DNA from: Anas platyrhynchos
Taxonomy: Eukaryota; Chordata; Aves; Anseriformes; Anatidae
Reading direction: 5' to 3'
Length of the DNA stretch: 64,000 nt
NCBI RefSeq assembly: GCF_047663525.1
Contig: NC_092601.1
Span: 15,089,501 to 15,153,500 of the forward strand
The first letter of the stretch is position 1. The number at the start of each line of letters is the position of its first letter. Positions 42,591 to 54,209 of this stretch are shown here, one piece after another. A program made the position numbers and the translations under genes. The notes below the pieces were generated by a model. The model was not told the origin of the DNA. It did no database searches and saw nothing but the letters and a program-made list of their open reading frames with translations.

Positions 42591-42697
42591 CTGGAAAACA
42601 GATGACAAGAGGACAGCAATGATTAACTTGGAACCCTTAAGGACTACATCTCCGCTGTGCTTTTTAAACTTTAATCAATGACTTGATGAACAAAGTT

Positions 42698-42800
42698 AGA
42701 ATGGACCTCAGTTGGTCACCTAATCCAATCCATAGCTCAAAGCAGGGATGACACACACTTGTTACAGCTGTAACACCTTGGATGGCCTCTCCTCTACACC
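42698..42800 (-). mobile_element. Diverged CR1 LINE fragment
   Basis: The order GAATGGACCTCAGTTGGTCA, CTAATCCAATCC and CTCAAAGCAGGGATGAC matches the older CR1 pattern of a GGACCT segment, a TCCAACC segment and CTCAAAGCAGGG. It sits in the MAD1L1 intron after coding exon 5. Divergence makes the ends uncertain. Confidence 0.6.
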
Positions 42801-43818
42801 TTTCTGTTAACTTTAAATTCCTAAGGAAAAAGTAATACTAGTTAAATCAATAAAATGCCCTTCTATCAACAAAGCTATATCCCTGATTTTCTTGTCTTTT
42901 CTCCCTCCACAAATTAAGTGTTAAGATGGGCACTTGGATAGCCTTGAAGAACGAGGAATTAAAAGAAATGCAAATATACGTTTTATAATTATGGTAAACA
43001 TTTATTATTTTGGGGGGGATGAGGCGAAACAACATTTATTTAGAGCAGTAATGTAGTCTGACACCTTGTTTCCCCACCTTTCCTTCCCATGGTTCTGCCT
43101 ACAGCAGGAAGTCTCCTCTTGCAATCACAAAAATCAGAAATGAGATTGTCTTTCAGCATAGCTTTGCTTTACAGCAACCACAGGCAATGCCATAATCAGC
43201 ATCTGTTCAAAGCAGAGTAACTCTCTACATCTGCCTCTCCCAGGAAGATAAAAAGCAAGTGGCAAAGACACTCCCACCAACCTACATGCTAATTTGAAAG
43301 GACATAAAACATCTCTGCACTTATATGTAAGTCACTACATTTTTAAAAGCTTTGCAAGCAATTGCAGTTTTTAAGAGAGCTAAGCCCAGCTCCAGAGGAA
43401 GGATTTTCTGGGAAGCAGAAACTAACCATACCTGCTAGGTTCATCCCCCACCATTATAAAAAAAAATGCTTTAGAATAATAATGCCCTGGTCCCAAGATC
43501 AAACAAACCATTCATCCAGACAGAATACTGCATAAGGATATGCTCTCTTCAGAGAAAGCATAAGTGTGCTGTTTTCTTGGTTTTTCTTCCCCAAAGAAAT
43601 GATACAACAAAGGTGAAAAGTATCATATTAGGGCTAATTGTAGAGATTGGATATAGCCAATCTCAGTTCTTGCAGGCCACCAGATCAGATTCTTACATGA
43701 CAAACTAACCTTTTATTTCTGCAATAGGTTTTTTTTTAAAAAAAAAAAAAAAAATTGTTTTGTTCTTACGTTGAAGAAATTAAAAACTAAAGGTTTATAT
43801 AGGCCACAATTTCCTTAC

Positions 43819-43900
43819 CTTAATTTTCTGTTCATATTCTGCCAGTAGGGACTGGCTTGCTTGCAACGTCTGGATTTGTTGATTAGCTTCTTGCCATTTT
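43819..43900 (-). CDS. MAD1L1: MAD1L1 coding exon 5 (residues 199-226)
   Basis: The exon is 82 nt (tctcatag|AAAATGG to ATTAAG|GTAAGG). It completes the split Lys and encodes KWQEANQQIQTLQASQ, matching human KCQEANQKIQELQASQ. It ends in phase 0. Confidence 0.93.
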
Positions 43901-44576
43901 CTATGAGATGTAGACACAAGAGACAGTCAGCACCCAGGAATTATGTACCAGAAATAAGCCACATGCAGAATTATCAGCTGCACAAACATTTCCAACCACC
44001 ACTAACAAAGTATATGGCACTATTATGTAATATTATCTCACGCTGCTTCATACTCACACCATCTTCCTCTAATTCAGAGGAGAAAAGATACATTTTTACT
44101 GAAATGATGCATCTTGAAAAATATTTTAAAAATAATAATCAAGTCACCTTCATTCTGAAACCAACAAATAAACACTCACAGTAAATAAGAAGTAAAAACA
44201 AGGAAAGCAAGGAAAAACACTAGTACCTTTCAAGTACCCCTCAACTGAGATTTATGGCTTGACATTTTTGTTCCATTCAGTCTATAAAACTCAGATTAGC
44301 CTTTCCCACCCACCTGCCTTCTGTTAACTCTCCCGTATGAACATGAGACATAACTGAGACAGATTTTAAGCTTGAGTATTTTCCTCCTCAAGGTACAAAT
44401 AAATTGCTCCTCAGAGCTAGTTTCAAGCAACAGTTATAACCTGCACATCCAGATCAAAGAACCCCTTTGAAGAGGGGAAATCAAACACTGTTGAAAGTTT
44501 TCTGAGTGACAACATCTGCACAAGGCTGAAGTTCCATTTGCCTTCTTCTCCCTACAGTTATTCAGCCCCTGCTTAC

Positions 44577-44701
44577 TTATGTTGAACATCCAGCTGTTCC
44601 ATCAGCTCTTGCTTCTGAGAGTCTTGGCTTGTCATCTGCATCTCTTGATTCATTATATTCCTTTGCAGCTCAGATATTTTCCCTTTTAATATAGTGATTG
44701 T
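44577..44701 (-). CDS. MAD1L1: MAD1L1 coding exon 4 (residues 158-199)
   Basis: The exon is 125 nt (ctgattcag|ACAATC to CAACATAA|GTAAGC) and ends in phase 2, so a Lys codon is split across the junction. It encodes a TITILKGKISELQ-type segment, homologous to human TINALKGRISELQ, and ends LMEQLDVQH. Confidence 0.92.
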
Positions 44702-45852
44702 CTGAATCAGTGGAAAGAAAATACACAGAATGCCTATGAGCCTCCAAGCTGGAGATTATGGATGGTAATACACAGAAGTCACTAACCCAACTAAAGAGCA
44801 CAAACTGGTTTTAGACACAATCCCAGATTCTTGCAAAACCTTCAGACCTTCAAGTTCACCTCAGAACAAAGGCAAAAAAAAAAAAAAAATTTAGTTGCTT
44901 TCATCTGTACCCAAATCGTTATTCCCATTACCTAATACGCAGGTGACCTCAAACTGGCATGAAAAATATTGAGCTTTAAAGCTAAATGATGTTAATATAC
45001 AACAATACATATTAAATCTAAAAATTATCCCACAAACATTCCAAACACATTTTTTCTGGGTTTCAAAATGGAAAATGTCTGGGTTTGCCTCAGCCAAATA
45101 ACAGAATATTACGCTTTCCTTAGAAATCTGAAGCCAATGCCCTTTAAAATTTAATTCTAAACTCCAAAGAAAAAGTCAGGCAGAGATTTGTTTCAAATAG
45201 TCATTACTTAGCTCCCTTTAACAGAGAAAAACATGAAAAAAATCTCAAAACCTGACAATCGTAAGGTGCTTTCTAGACAGAGAAACATGCAGGATTTATC
45301 TTGATACTGATAGATATGGAAATAAAAAGTAGAAATAAAACCACTTCACACATTTCTTACATGCATTTAGTTTCTCTCACATGCTGTCATTGTCTCTGTT
45401 TTTATCACTGATAACTGCTGTGCTAAACATTATCGATGGGATAAAGCACCTGAACATATTTCCTGTGACACCTAAGCAAGAGGAAGGCTTAAGGACTTAG
45501 TGGTTATTGATCCACAGCTGGTATAGAAAAATCAAAACAGAAAGTTACAAACAAACCAGCTGAACTTAACTATAAGGACATCTGAAAAGGCTGAGGGTTG
45601 AAAAGATGGTCTGTTCATCCAAAATCCAAAAGAACTGAAACTATTATCCAAGCATTCATTTTACAGCAAAACACGTGGGTATGTGTTTGGAAACACCCTG
45701 TGTATAACTGGCTCCTATAAACTGGCTTCTAAGCCTAGATGCAGCATCTTGCCCTACATTTTTTTTTTAAACCAGAAAGGCCATTTTCAGTTCACAAGAA
45801 CTGCAAAGTCACCTGAAGCTATGAACAGATTAGAAAACGACTCCGTTCTTAC

Positions 45853-46032
45853 TTCATTAGCTTCAGCTAATTTGCTCTCCTTCTCTTGCAACTTCTTACT
45901 CATTGTCTCCATGCTCTTCTTATAGGATTTGTTCATCTCCATTTGCTCTTTCAGTTTATTTTCAGCTTCTGTTTCCCTTTCCTGATACTGCTTTATGCGT
46001 GTGAGCAGCTCCTGGTTACGGTCAGCCTCTCG
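45853..46032 (-). CDS. MAD1L1: MAD1L1 coding exon 3 (residues 98-157)
   Basis: The exon has 60 codons, phase 0 at both ends (tttgcaag|CGAGAG to AATGAA|GTAAGA). It begins READRNQELLTRIKQ, matching the human REVDRNQELLTRIRQ block, and continues as a charged coiled coil ending KLAEANE. Confidence 0.94.
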
Positions 46033-47751
46033 CTTGCAAAGAAAAAAATATAAAAAGAGACATAAGAAGAAAGTAGCACAAAGGTGAAGCCCTTTCTGCT
46101 TCCCTTGTCTCTGTTCCTCATTACTGTGGTCACCACAGCACCATCATGAAGCAATGTTACTCAGACCATAGCTTTTAACACCTCCACTGGCAAGGTCAAA
46201 ATCTTACCACCAGCAACTCCACATCAAGGAATTACCCAGGGCAACAGAGATAGAAAATAGAAAGTGTTCTGCAGCCTTTTAGAGGCTTGAGTATCAGAAC
46301 ACAGACAGGGCCTCACAGACTCCACTGCACACTCTACGGCATATGAAAGATGAAAACATTTGGTAGCCCAATTTAAAAATAACCCACATAGAGCAAGTTT
46401 ATTTGAAGAATCTCAGAATTCAATTGTTGGGTTAATAGGACAAACTTCCCTCTGCAACTTCTGGTAACTGTATTGAGGCTATTTAACAGAAAAGCAAACA
46501 GGTTTCAATGCACAGTATTACCAACGAATATAACCAGTATTTTTGCACTGACAACCTTTCATATAGCTTTTCACTTTAGTCCTACCACAAATTGATTACC
46601 ACTTATTTAAAAACGTGTCGTAAATTGCTTTGCTAATCAAAGCAAATCAAGATGCAGATTTACATAGTAAGCAAGGATTACACAAAGCGATGTGAGGTTC
46701 CTAAAACCAATATCCACATGACTCAAAAAACACAGCATCTGAGCAGGGTAATTATCACAGTACTGGATTAGTGCTGCTCTCTTTTTTGTACTAGTATTGC
46801 AAGGGTTTAAGTGACTGACTCAGCTAGATTCCGGTTTGAACTCTTCAGGGCTTAATCCTAAATCACCCGACTTCAGACAAGAACAAGAACATTAGTCACT
46901 GACCTGCTATTTCACAGTTACACACTAAACCTGTCACCCGACACCCTTTTAAATTATTTTTAAAAAGGGGGGTGGTTTTTTTTAAATAAAAATAAAAATA
47001 ATAATTAATCAGCTGCATATAAGGCCTTTAGAATCCTACAGAACCCACGGCTCTACTGCTTATTTCAGTGACAGAGTTAAGCAAATATAAAACTGGAAAC
47101 CAAGAAGAGCTCACGGATCAATGCAAGCTCTCTTGTGTGACAGTGCACGGTTGGCATTGCTGTCATTCCAGTTAATTACAGCCACACAATCTAAATGCTT
47201 GCAATTGTGCCAGCAGAGGTTTAAATTCATCTGGGAGAAAAATGCTTAAATACTTCTGGAAGAAACAAGTAACAAATCCCTTTTGTTACTGCTACCCAGG
47301 ACAGCTTCAATGCTAAGTTAACAGAACCTAGTGATGAGATCATCAGACAGCTCAAGGATCAAACACCATCTGATGTTCACACTGGCCTTGTCTACTTTAG
47401 CAAGTAGTGCAATGCGCTGCAAAGGGGTCTGCAGAGCAAAGCAGCAGTTGGTGCTAGGAACACCAACACCATTTTCTTTGCAGGAGCATTTACCACAGAT
47501 TAGCTCAACTCTTGCTCTGTAGACTGAGTGTCCGTTAGCAGCTGGAGTGCACTATGCTTGCTCCTGGACTGCATCTTTCACTTCAGTTTCCTCCAAAAAG
47601 AGCCTAGCATGCATACTGTGCGACACAGCACTACAAACCAAAACACAGCACGTGAGAACAGTCAGAAGCATTTCCCTGATCCGAACTGGAACACCAACAC
47701 AGATGCGCTACGTGTGTTCTGACTCAGGCCTGTGTCACCTGTCATCCTTAC

Positions 47752-47892
47752 CTCATAGTTTCTGGCATTGGTATTAGCTGCTTTCTCCAGCTCAATGCGA
47801 GCTCGTTTGTGGCTAAGCTCCATCTGCATCTTCTCTCGTTCCACCTGCAGGAGTTGGGATTTGGAGTGGATCCGCCCAGCTTGTTCTTCCAA
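47752..47892 (-). CDS. MAD1L1: MAD1L1 coding exon 2 (residues 51-97)
   Basis: The exon has 47 codons, phase 0 at both ends (gcag|TTGGAAGAA to TATGAG|GTAAGG). It contains [16 protein letters not shown], nearly identical to mammalian MAD1, and ends NARNYE. It is a basic and acidic heptad-rich coiled-coil segment. Confidence 0.95.
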
Positions 47893-48371
47893 CTGCCCAG
47901 TGCATGTGAAAAGGGACAGTACACACCATTAACAGCACTGCGATAACGTTGTTATCTCCTACCCTACACTATTCAGCTGATAACTGCACATTACAAATTA
48001 CAAGGAAACTATCACCACATTTGTGGTCCTTGTCTTTTCACACATATTTTAAGTTGCAATAAGAAAAAAAGCTACAATTTAATTTTCCAAACTGGTATGC
48101 AGACATAATTGCTGGGAAAAAAAATCAAAGGACCCTTTTTTTTTTTTTTTTTAACAGGGCAGAAATATGTACAAGTCTGACATTTCAAAGAGAAATTAAA
48201 GATTCTAGGATGTTCACAAAAACAAACTTCTGTTCCTGAGCATGCATGAGCAGCAATTTTAGGAAGACTGGTCAGATATCAGTGAAACCAATTCTGATGC
48301 TTAAAACCTGAAGGAGTCTACAACCGTGCTGAAGCAATACCGCAGGCACCAGTAAACTAAGGACACCTCAC

Positions 48372-48525
48372 CTGCACCCTCTGCTGGTACTGCATCTGCA
48401 AGGAGTTCTGAGACGATCCTGGTGTAGCCTGCCCAGACATCCCCTCTATACGCTGTGAAATGAAGTTGTTGAAGGATCTCAGGGTGGAGATGACAGTGGT
48501 GTTATCGTCCAAGTTCTCCATGGCT
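48372..48525 (-). CDS. MAD1L1: MAD1L1 coding exon 1 (residues 1-50)
   Basis: The acceptor is tttccag|agccATGG. The ATG is at 48521-48519 in good Kozak context, and the 50 codons end at a GTGCAG|GTGAGG donor, phase 0. The product begins MENLDDNTTV and carries the family-diagnostic stretch STLRSFNNFISQR. The protein starts here, because the 4 exonic bases before the ATG hold no alternative start and the match to MAD1 begins at this Met. In the human protein this N-terminal segment belongs to the region linked to nuclear-pore (TPR) and kinetochore association. Confidence 0.95.
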
Positions 48526-49859
48526 CTGGAAACACACAGAAAGTTGTCAGCAAAAAAATAAAAGAAAATACATTGCTGCCCTGAAGTATCACTAAATGCA
48601 AGATATTCTGATTTACCACGTTCAGAACCCAACCCGCTGGTCACTGCTGGAACCAACTCGAACCAGAAACTAATATCCAACCGAGGCTGAAGTTGCAGAC
48701 CTCCAAGATGAGAAACCGATGCAATACAGTTTGTTCTGCCCCTAACAGTATACACAAAAGGGCTTACTTTCATTTAAATAAGCTTCCCCCTGAATCTCTG
48801 CCCGTTAACAACGGTATAAAAGCTGTCTTAAGTTGCGCAGAATTGAATTCTCTCTTCTTTTCTAGTGAAGGTAGATTCAGTGATATGAGTTACCGTTGCA
48901 GGAGAAGAATGTCTGCAGCACGTAACACAAACAGGACTCGTTACTCTTCTTCCAAACATCTTAAGGGCAGGAAGAGAACTAATTCCAAGCGAACAGCAGG
49001 CTCCACCATGTACACAACCTGGTTCTGGTTTCCAAAAAGCCCTTTGGTACCTAACTGGCTGCAAGTCTTCCCCATTTCACACATCACTTCTGTCAGTAAA
49101 CCCTTATTCTCATACAAATATCTGCAATTCCTCCTTCAGATTTGGAGTAACACTGAAAGACCAAGGAATAATCGAGCACAGAGGCCAAAGATGCTGGGGA
49201 GGTTTCCTCACGAGGCTTTAAGTGAACCCCTGCAGGCAGCACAACCCCTCAAAGCCCAGAAGGTTCTGGGCCCCAAAGCTGTGCCCCAGGGCCAGGCTCA
49301 GGGCTGATTTTCAGGCTCAGGTGCTCCTGAGAGCAACACAACGGTTACTGGTTGGGTTCCTATCAGCACGGAGATGTGGTGTAAATGGAGCACATTAGGG
49401 ACAAATCAGCCCAAACCCCAAATAAAATGTTTATTTGAAGCGAGCACAGCACAGACACGAGGACACCGCCAACAGGTGACTGACTTCCAGCAGACCCGCT
49501 TTGAAAACACTCAGGAAAAAAACAAGAAAAGCAGCAATAAAACCAAAACTCTCATCCCCTCGCTGCACAACACCTCTTTTACTTCAGTTCATTTTATTCC
49601 CACAGCCCAGCGCCCCGCAGCGGAGCACCCGCGGGCAGGCGGGCGCCTCGGGGGCTGCCCCTCACGGAGCCCTGAGGCGGCCGAGGGGCAGCGGGGCCCC
49701 GCCATGAGCCCCCCGCCCCCCCCACACAGCGCCGTGAGGGGGCCCCCGAGCGCGGCCGGACGCGGCCGAACCCGGCCGAACCCAGCCGAACGCGGCCGAG
49801 TCCACCCGAGCCCGGCCGAACGCGGCCGAACGCGCGGCCCCCCCCCACCCGCCACTCAC
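48526..49859 (-). other. MAD1L1: MAD1L1 intron 1
   Basis: This intron separates the noncoding first exon from the ATG exon. Its upper 260 bases are CpG-island DNA with the 10-bp repeat; the remainder is ordinary AT-balanced intron. Long frames on both strands here (48693-49307 and 49374-49985 plus; 48357-48773 minus) have no recognisable domain and extend across splice sites or the CpG island. Confidence 0.7.
49741..49840. repeat. 10-bp GC-rich tandem repeat, about 9 units
   Basis: Units of the form CGCGGCCGAA recur in exact 10-bp register. Successive units read CGCGGCCGGA, CGCGGCCGAA, CCCGGCCGAA, CCCAGCCGAA, CGCGGCCGAG, TCCACCCGAG, CCCGGCCGAA and CGCGGCCGAA. The first and last units are degenerate. 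The array lies in MAD1L1 intron 1, just downstream of exon 1 in the direction of transcription, and is rich in methylatable CpG and EagI-like CGGCCG cores. Confidence 0.85.
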
Positions 49860-49860
49860 C

Positions 49861-49960
49861 GCCGCCTGCCCCGCTTGGATCTCCCTCCTCGCCCGGCCGC
49901 CGCGATCTCACGGGAACTCGGCGCCAGCTCTCGCGAGGCCAGCGGCCCGCGCCGCCGTAC
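49861..49960 (-). other. MAD1L1: MAD1L1 exon 1, noncoding 5' UTR (5' end approximate)
   Basis: On the minus strand a strong splice donor, GGCGGC|GTGAGT-like (exon edge at 49860, GT at 49859-49858), lies inside the CpG island upstream of the first coding exon. The first coding exon has an acceptor 4 bases before its ATG, so a noncoding leader exon is required, and this donor is the best candidate. The upper limit is a guess. The exon was inferred from the donor and the CpG context, not from transcript data. Confidence 0.55.
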
Positions 49961-50769
49961 TGACGGGACGAGGCGCGCAGCCTGAGGCGCTACCGTAACG
50001 CCAGCCGCGGCGCCCCGAAAAAAAACGCTCTAAACGCAGATTTTCACGAGTTTTTCCCAATTGCACGTTTGATTAACGTTACTTATTAATACTATTAGCA
50101 TAACTAAGCCGTTCAAAGCAGTCTGTTTATAAAGAGAAAGATCTGGAAGCCTACAAACTGGCAGTGCCACCATCCCCTCATGACCCACACCGCGGATAAA
50201 AGCGCTGTTTAATTAAGAAGTTGTCACTGCCAGGTACACAGTGGCTAAGTTTATTTTTGCAAACAGAATTCAGCGATTCAAGCACAATCCTATCAGTAAT
50301 TCCGCCTGCCTGGGATTCAAGAAAATCCTGTTACTTTACCTAATGAACACCGCTGGGCAGCTATAAAACGTTACTGAAAACAGGGGGAAATTATCTTCTG
50401 GGCTATGAGACCCTGCCCTGCTGTCACTGACTGGATTTAGGAGCACAATGAGGCAGCAATTTCTAAATATAACCCTCGTCTTCAGCAAATGCAGCAAAGC
50501 CACCCAGCTGAACAGCCCACAGCCAGAGCCACACATTGGGAATCTCTGCACTATGGATCGTACGTGCCAACGCAGCCTGACATGCATGAGAATGCTGCCT
50601 GTTATTGCATGTGCTCATAAATTGCATCAGCTTTTAAGAAAGATGAAGAGGAAATAAATTGACTCAACCTCCCCCTAGCCATTCCCTCTCCTCCTGACAA
50701 CCACCTTTATGGTTAGTCTCCAATACGACAGCGTTAGTACTGCAATGATTTTCAAGCACACATTAAAAC
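49961..50769. other. Intergenic region between MAD1L1 and MRM2
   Basis: About 0.8 kb runs from the MAD1L1 CpG island to the inferred MRM2 cleavage site. No gene, repeat or RNA was recognised. Confidence 0.6.
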
Positions 50770-50784
50770 TCGTATAATCACTGT

Positions 50785-50790
50785 TTTATT
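50785..50790 (-). terminator. MRM2: MRM2 poly(A) signal AATAAA
   Basis: The minus strand reads AATAAA about 330 nt after the stop codon. A GU-rich stretch (TTTTAATGTGTGC) follows about 20 nt downstream. Cleavage is expected near 50765-50775, giving a short 3' UTR. Confidence 0.65.
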
Positions 50791-51122
50791 TTCATTTCCA
50801 TTGTTCCAGCCCCAGAGGTTGCCTTTCAGATTGTTCCTCTCTGTTGCCAACCCTTTTCTCTGCAGGTGAGAAGCAAGATTGGACGTCTCTGCATGTGTAA
50901 TTAGAGGATAAGCTCAGTGGGGCACCTCCCTGGTTTTCTTTCTCTATTTGAAAAGCACGATGTACTTCCTGAGGATTGTGGCAGATTTTCCCAGGTTGTT
51001 CTCAACAACGTAACAGCTCAAGCTGGGGTTCTTAATGCTGGGATTTTTCTTTCAACACCTGCCAAATTCAGATTTCCCATCAGTGTCTGATCACCTGTTT
51101 GATAATCTGCATTTCTCCGCTT

Positions 51123-52551
<1,429 letters not shown>

Positions 52552-53249
52552 TCAATTAGTGCATGGTTACTAAAGCCTTCTGAAACACATACTCATTAGT
52601 TCTTATATTGACTACAGTTCCACCTATTTATCACCAAGCTCACTAAAACCCTCAACATTTCGGGTATACTTGGCATCTTCAGTTACCTGCTCCAATTACA
52701 ATGAGAAAAGCCACAGTTTGGATCAAGACCTCACTGGTTCTCTCTGAACACAGAGGAAAAAGAGGATCCCATCCCTAAAGAGCGCTTCGGTTCTGCTCAA
52801 GCATTTGTGTCCAAGACTTGTGGACACCTGATGCTTTGAACAAGTTCATCGGCCATCCCATGGGGTCGGCAACCTCCATGCAAGCAGGGCCTTTGTGGGA
52901 GCCGGGGTACGACTTCACCAACCCACACTCCCCACAAGCCCTGAGGGATGTGTTAGAGAAATCAGGGGTGCCTGAGTATCTAAGGGCTGCTTTCCCTTTC
53001 CGTGACAGCCTTTTAAAGCCAAGCACCCACCATCTTAAGGCGAAGGGGAGCTGTGGTGCTTACACAAGCAGCCCAACAGAACCACAGCACATCCCACAGG
53101 GCTCACTGAGCCCAATCCCGGCTCCACACAGCACCACGCCAGAATCAGCCCATGTGTCTGAGCGCCCGGACCTAACGCTCGGTGCTCTGACCACGTCCCT
53201 GGGGAGGCTGCCCCAGCTCCCGACACCTCTGGGTGCAGACCCTGACACC

Positions 53250-53900
53250 CAGCCCGCCCCTGCCCTGTCCCAGCCCCGTGCCTCCACCTCGCAACGCCCG
53301 CCCTCATCCCGCACACGCCGCTGGACGCCGGCCGGCCGGGACACGTTCCACCTTCACAACCTCCCCTCCTGCATTTCCAGTGAGGAAAACCCAAGGCGCC
53401 GAGCCAAGCCCTGCACCTCCCGAAGCAGAGGAGGGTCGGCACCCCCACAGTGGGGCCAGCCCCAGCGCCTCTCCTCAGCCACACCGCCCCCGGACCCTCC
53501 CCTCAGCGCCGCGACATGGCGGCCGCCGGGCCCCGGCCCTGCCCGCTCCGGGGCGGTGCCGAGGGCGGTGCTGGAGCCTCAGCGGCGCGGGAAGAGCGGA
53601 GCCGAGGTTGTGGCGACTGGGACATCGCCATCAGGAGCCCATCGGAGAGGTCCGGAGGGGATTTGGGTACTGGGTGTAGGGGAAGTCGGGGGTTGGGGTA
53701 GGGACGCTGAGGGGACGAGGGGTTGGGGACGGAGAGGTGCGGGGACAAAGGGGTGGGGAGGAGGTGTGGGGACAATTTGGGGAGGGAGAGGTGTGGGGGC
53801 GAGCTTTTGGGGAAGTGGAAGGCTTGGGGAGGGGGTGTTTGGGGAAGTGAAAGTTTTTAGGAGGGCGAGGGACCAAAGGTTAACGGGGAGCGCCACAGAG
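53250..53900. promoter_or_regulatory. CpG island, probable bidirectional MRM2/NUDT1 promoter
   Basis: GC- and CpG-dense DNA without a TATA box lies between divergently transcribed MRM2 (minus) and NUDT1 (plus). The two genes are also head to head in mammals. The strand-specific starts were not determined. The plus strand has an ATG in strong context at 53516 (gcgacATGGCGG) that could begin an upstream NUDT1 reading frame. Confidence 0.7.
53288..53307 (-). CDS. MRM2: Candidate MRM2 first coding exon (tentative)
   Basis: This is a minus-strand ATG followed by 20 nt (MRAGVA plus AG) and a weak AG|GTGGAG donor. The exon ends in phase 2, exactly as exon 2 needs, and would give a 244-aa protein against 246 aa in human. 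It lies in CpG-rich DNA upstream of exon 2. The donor is poor and GC-rich DNA offers many alternatives, so this is a proposal only. Confidence 0.25.
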
Positions 53901-54057
53901 CGGTGTGCGGGGCAGCACGGTGGGCCCTGGGGTTTGGGAAGGGGAACTGGGTGGTGGGGGGCTTCCTACAGGGTCTGGGCTTCAAGTCCCGGCCTCTCCT
54001 CTGAGAGGTGCTCGGTCTCAGCACTCTTCTCAGCACACCCTGCCTCGCACAGGAGCC

Positions 54058-54209
54058 ATGTCTACACGCAACCTCTTCACCCTCGTCCTGGTGGTGCAAC
54101 CGTCTCGCATCCTCCTGGGCATGAAGAAACGCGGGTTCGGAGCCGGGCTCTGGAATGGTTTTGGGGGAAAGGTGCAGACAGGAGAGAGCATCGAGGAGGC
54201 TGCTCACAG
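54058..54209 (+). CDS. NUDT1: NUDT1 coding exon 1 (residues 1-50, first part of Nudix box)
   Basis: The acceptor is cctcgcacag|GAGCCATG and the donor CTCACAG|GTGAGA. The exon encodes [13 protein letters not shown], then [19 protein letters not shown]. Residues Lys23, Phe27 and Asn33, which shape the human substrate pocket, are all present at the same numbers. The Nudix box begins at Gly37 and the exon ends inside it, with Arg51 split by the intron. The start aligns with human p18 MTH1, so this Met is preferred over upstream possibilities. Confidence 0.96.

Larger units (their letters stand above)
40111..48371 (-). other. MAD1L1: MAD1L1 short introns between coding exons 1 and 8
   Basis: Seven introns lie between the exons listed: 40111-41065, 41181-42459, 42591-43818, 43901-44576, 44702-45852, 46033-47751 and 47893-48371. 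All are GT-AG and 0.48 to 1.7 kb long. The only element recognised is a CR1 fragment near 42.7 kb. A-rich and T-rich tracts occur at 43735-43755, 44876-44889 and 48135-48152. Confidence 0.85.
1..49960 (-). other. MAD1L1: MAD1L1 gene, 5' half (partial, runs off left edge)
   Basis: MAD1 is the mitotic-checkpoint coiled-coil protein that recruits MAD2 to unattached kinetochores; in interphase it sits at nuclear pores. Nine coding exons on the minus strand join in phase and give residues 1 to about 357, closely matching the vertebrate MAD1 N-terminal half. Recognisable runs are [37 protein letters not shown] and TPDDLSR. Every junction is GT-AG. The sequence is rich in E, K, Q and L with few prolines, as expected for a long coiled coil. 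Human MAD1 is about 718 aa, so the C-terminal half (MAD2-interaction motif and C-terminal domain) must lie left of position 1. The 5' boundary is approximate because the transcription start was not determined. Identity is very secure. Confidence 0.95.
49600..50000. promoter_or_regulatory. MAD1L1: CpG island promoter of MAD1L1
   Basis: The sequence changes abruptly from AT-rich intron to very GC-rich, CpG-dense DNA with no TATA box, as at vertebrate housekeeping promoters. It contains exon 1, a 9-of-10 match to the palindromic TCTCGCGAGA promoter element (49929-49937 plus the next base) and a phased 10-bp GC repeat. No second gene starting on the plus strand was recognised on its far side. Confidence 0.75.

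Noticed and set aside
48693-49307. 204-codon plus-strand frame opposite MAD1L1 intron 1
   Set aside because: Antisense to the MAD1L1 5' region, with no recognisable domain and uneven composition. It could be an antisense transcript but nothing supports a protein.
49374-49985. 203-codon plus-strand frame and minus-strand Gly/Arg frames in the CpG island
   Set aside because: The Pro/Arg-rich translation comes from the 10-bp GC repeat and low stop-codon frequency in GC-rich DNA.
53503-53775. Minus-strand frame with ATG in the MRM2/NUDT1 island as MRM2 exon 1
   Set aside because: It ends in a stop (MSRR and TGA) before any plausible donor in the right phase, so it cannot join MRM2 exon 2.
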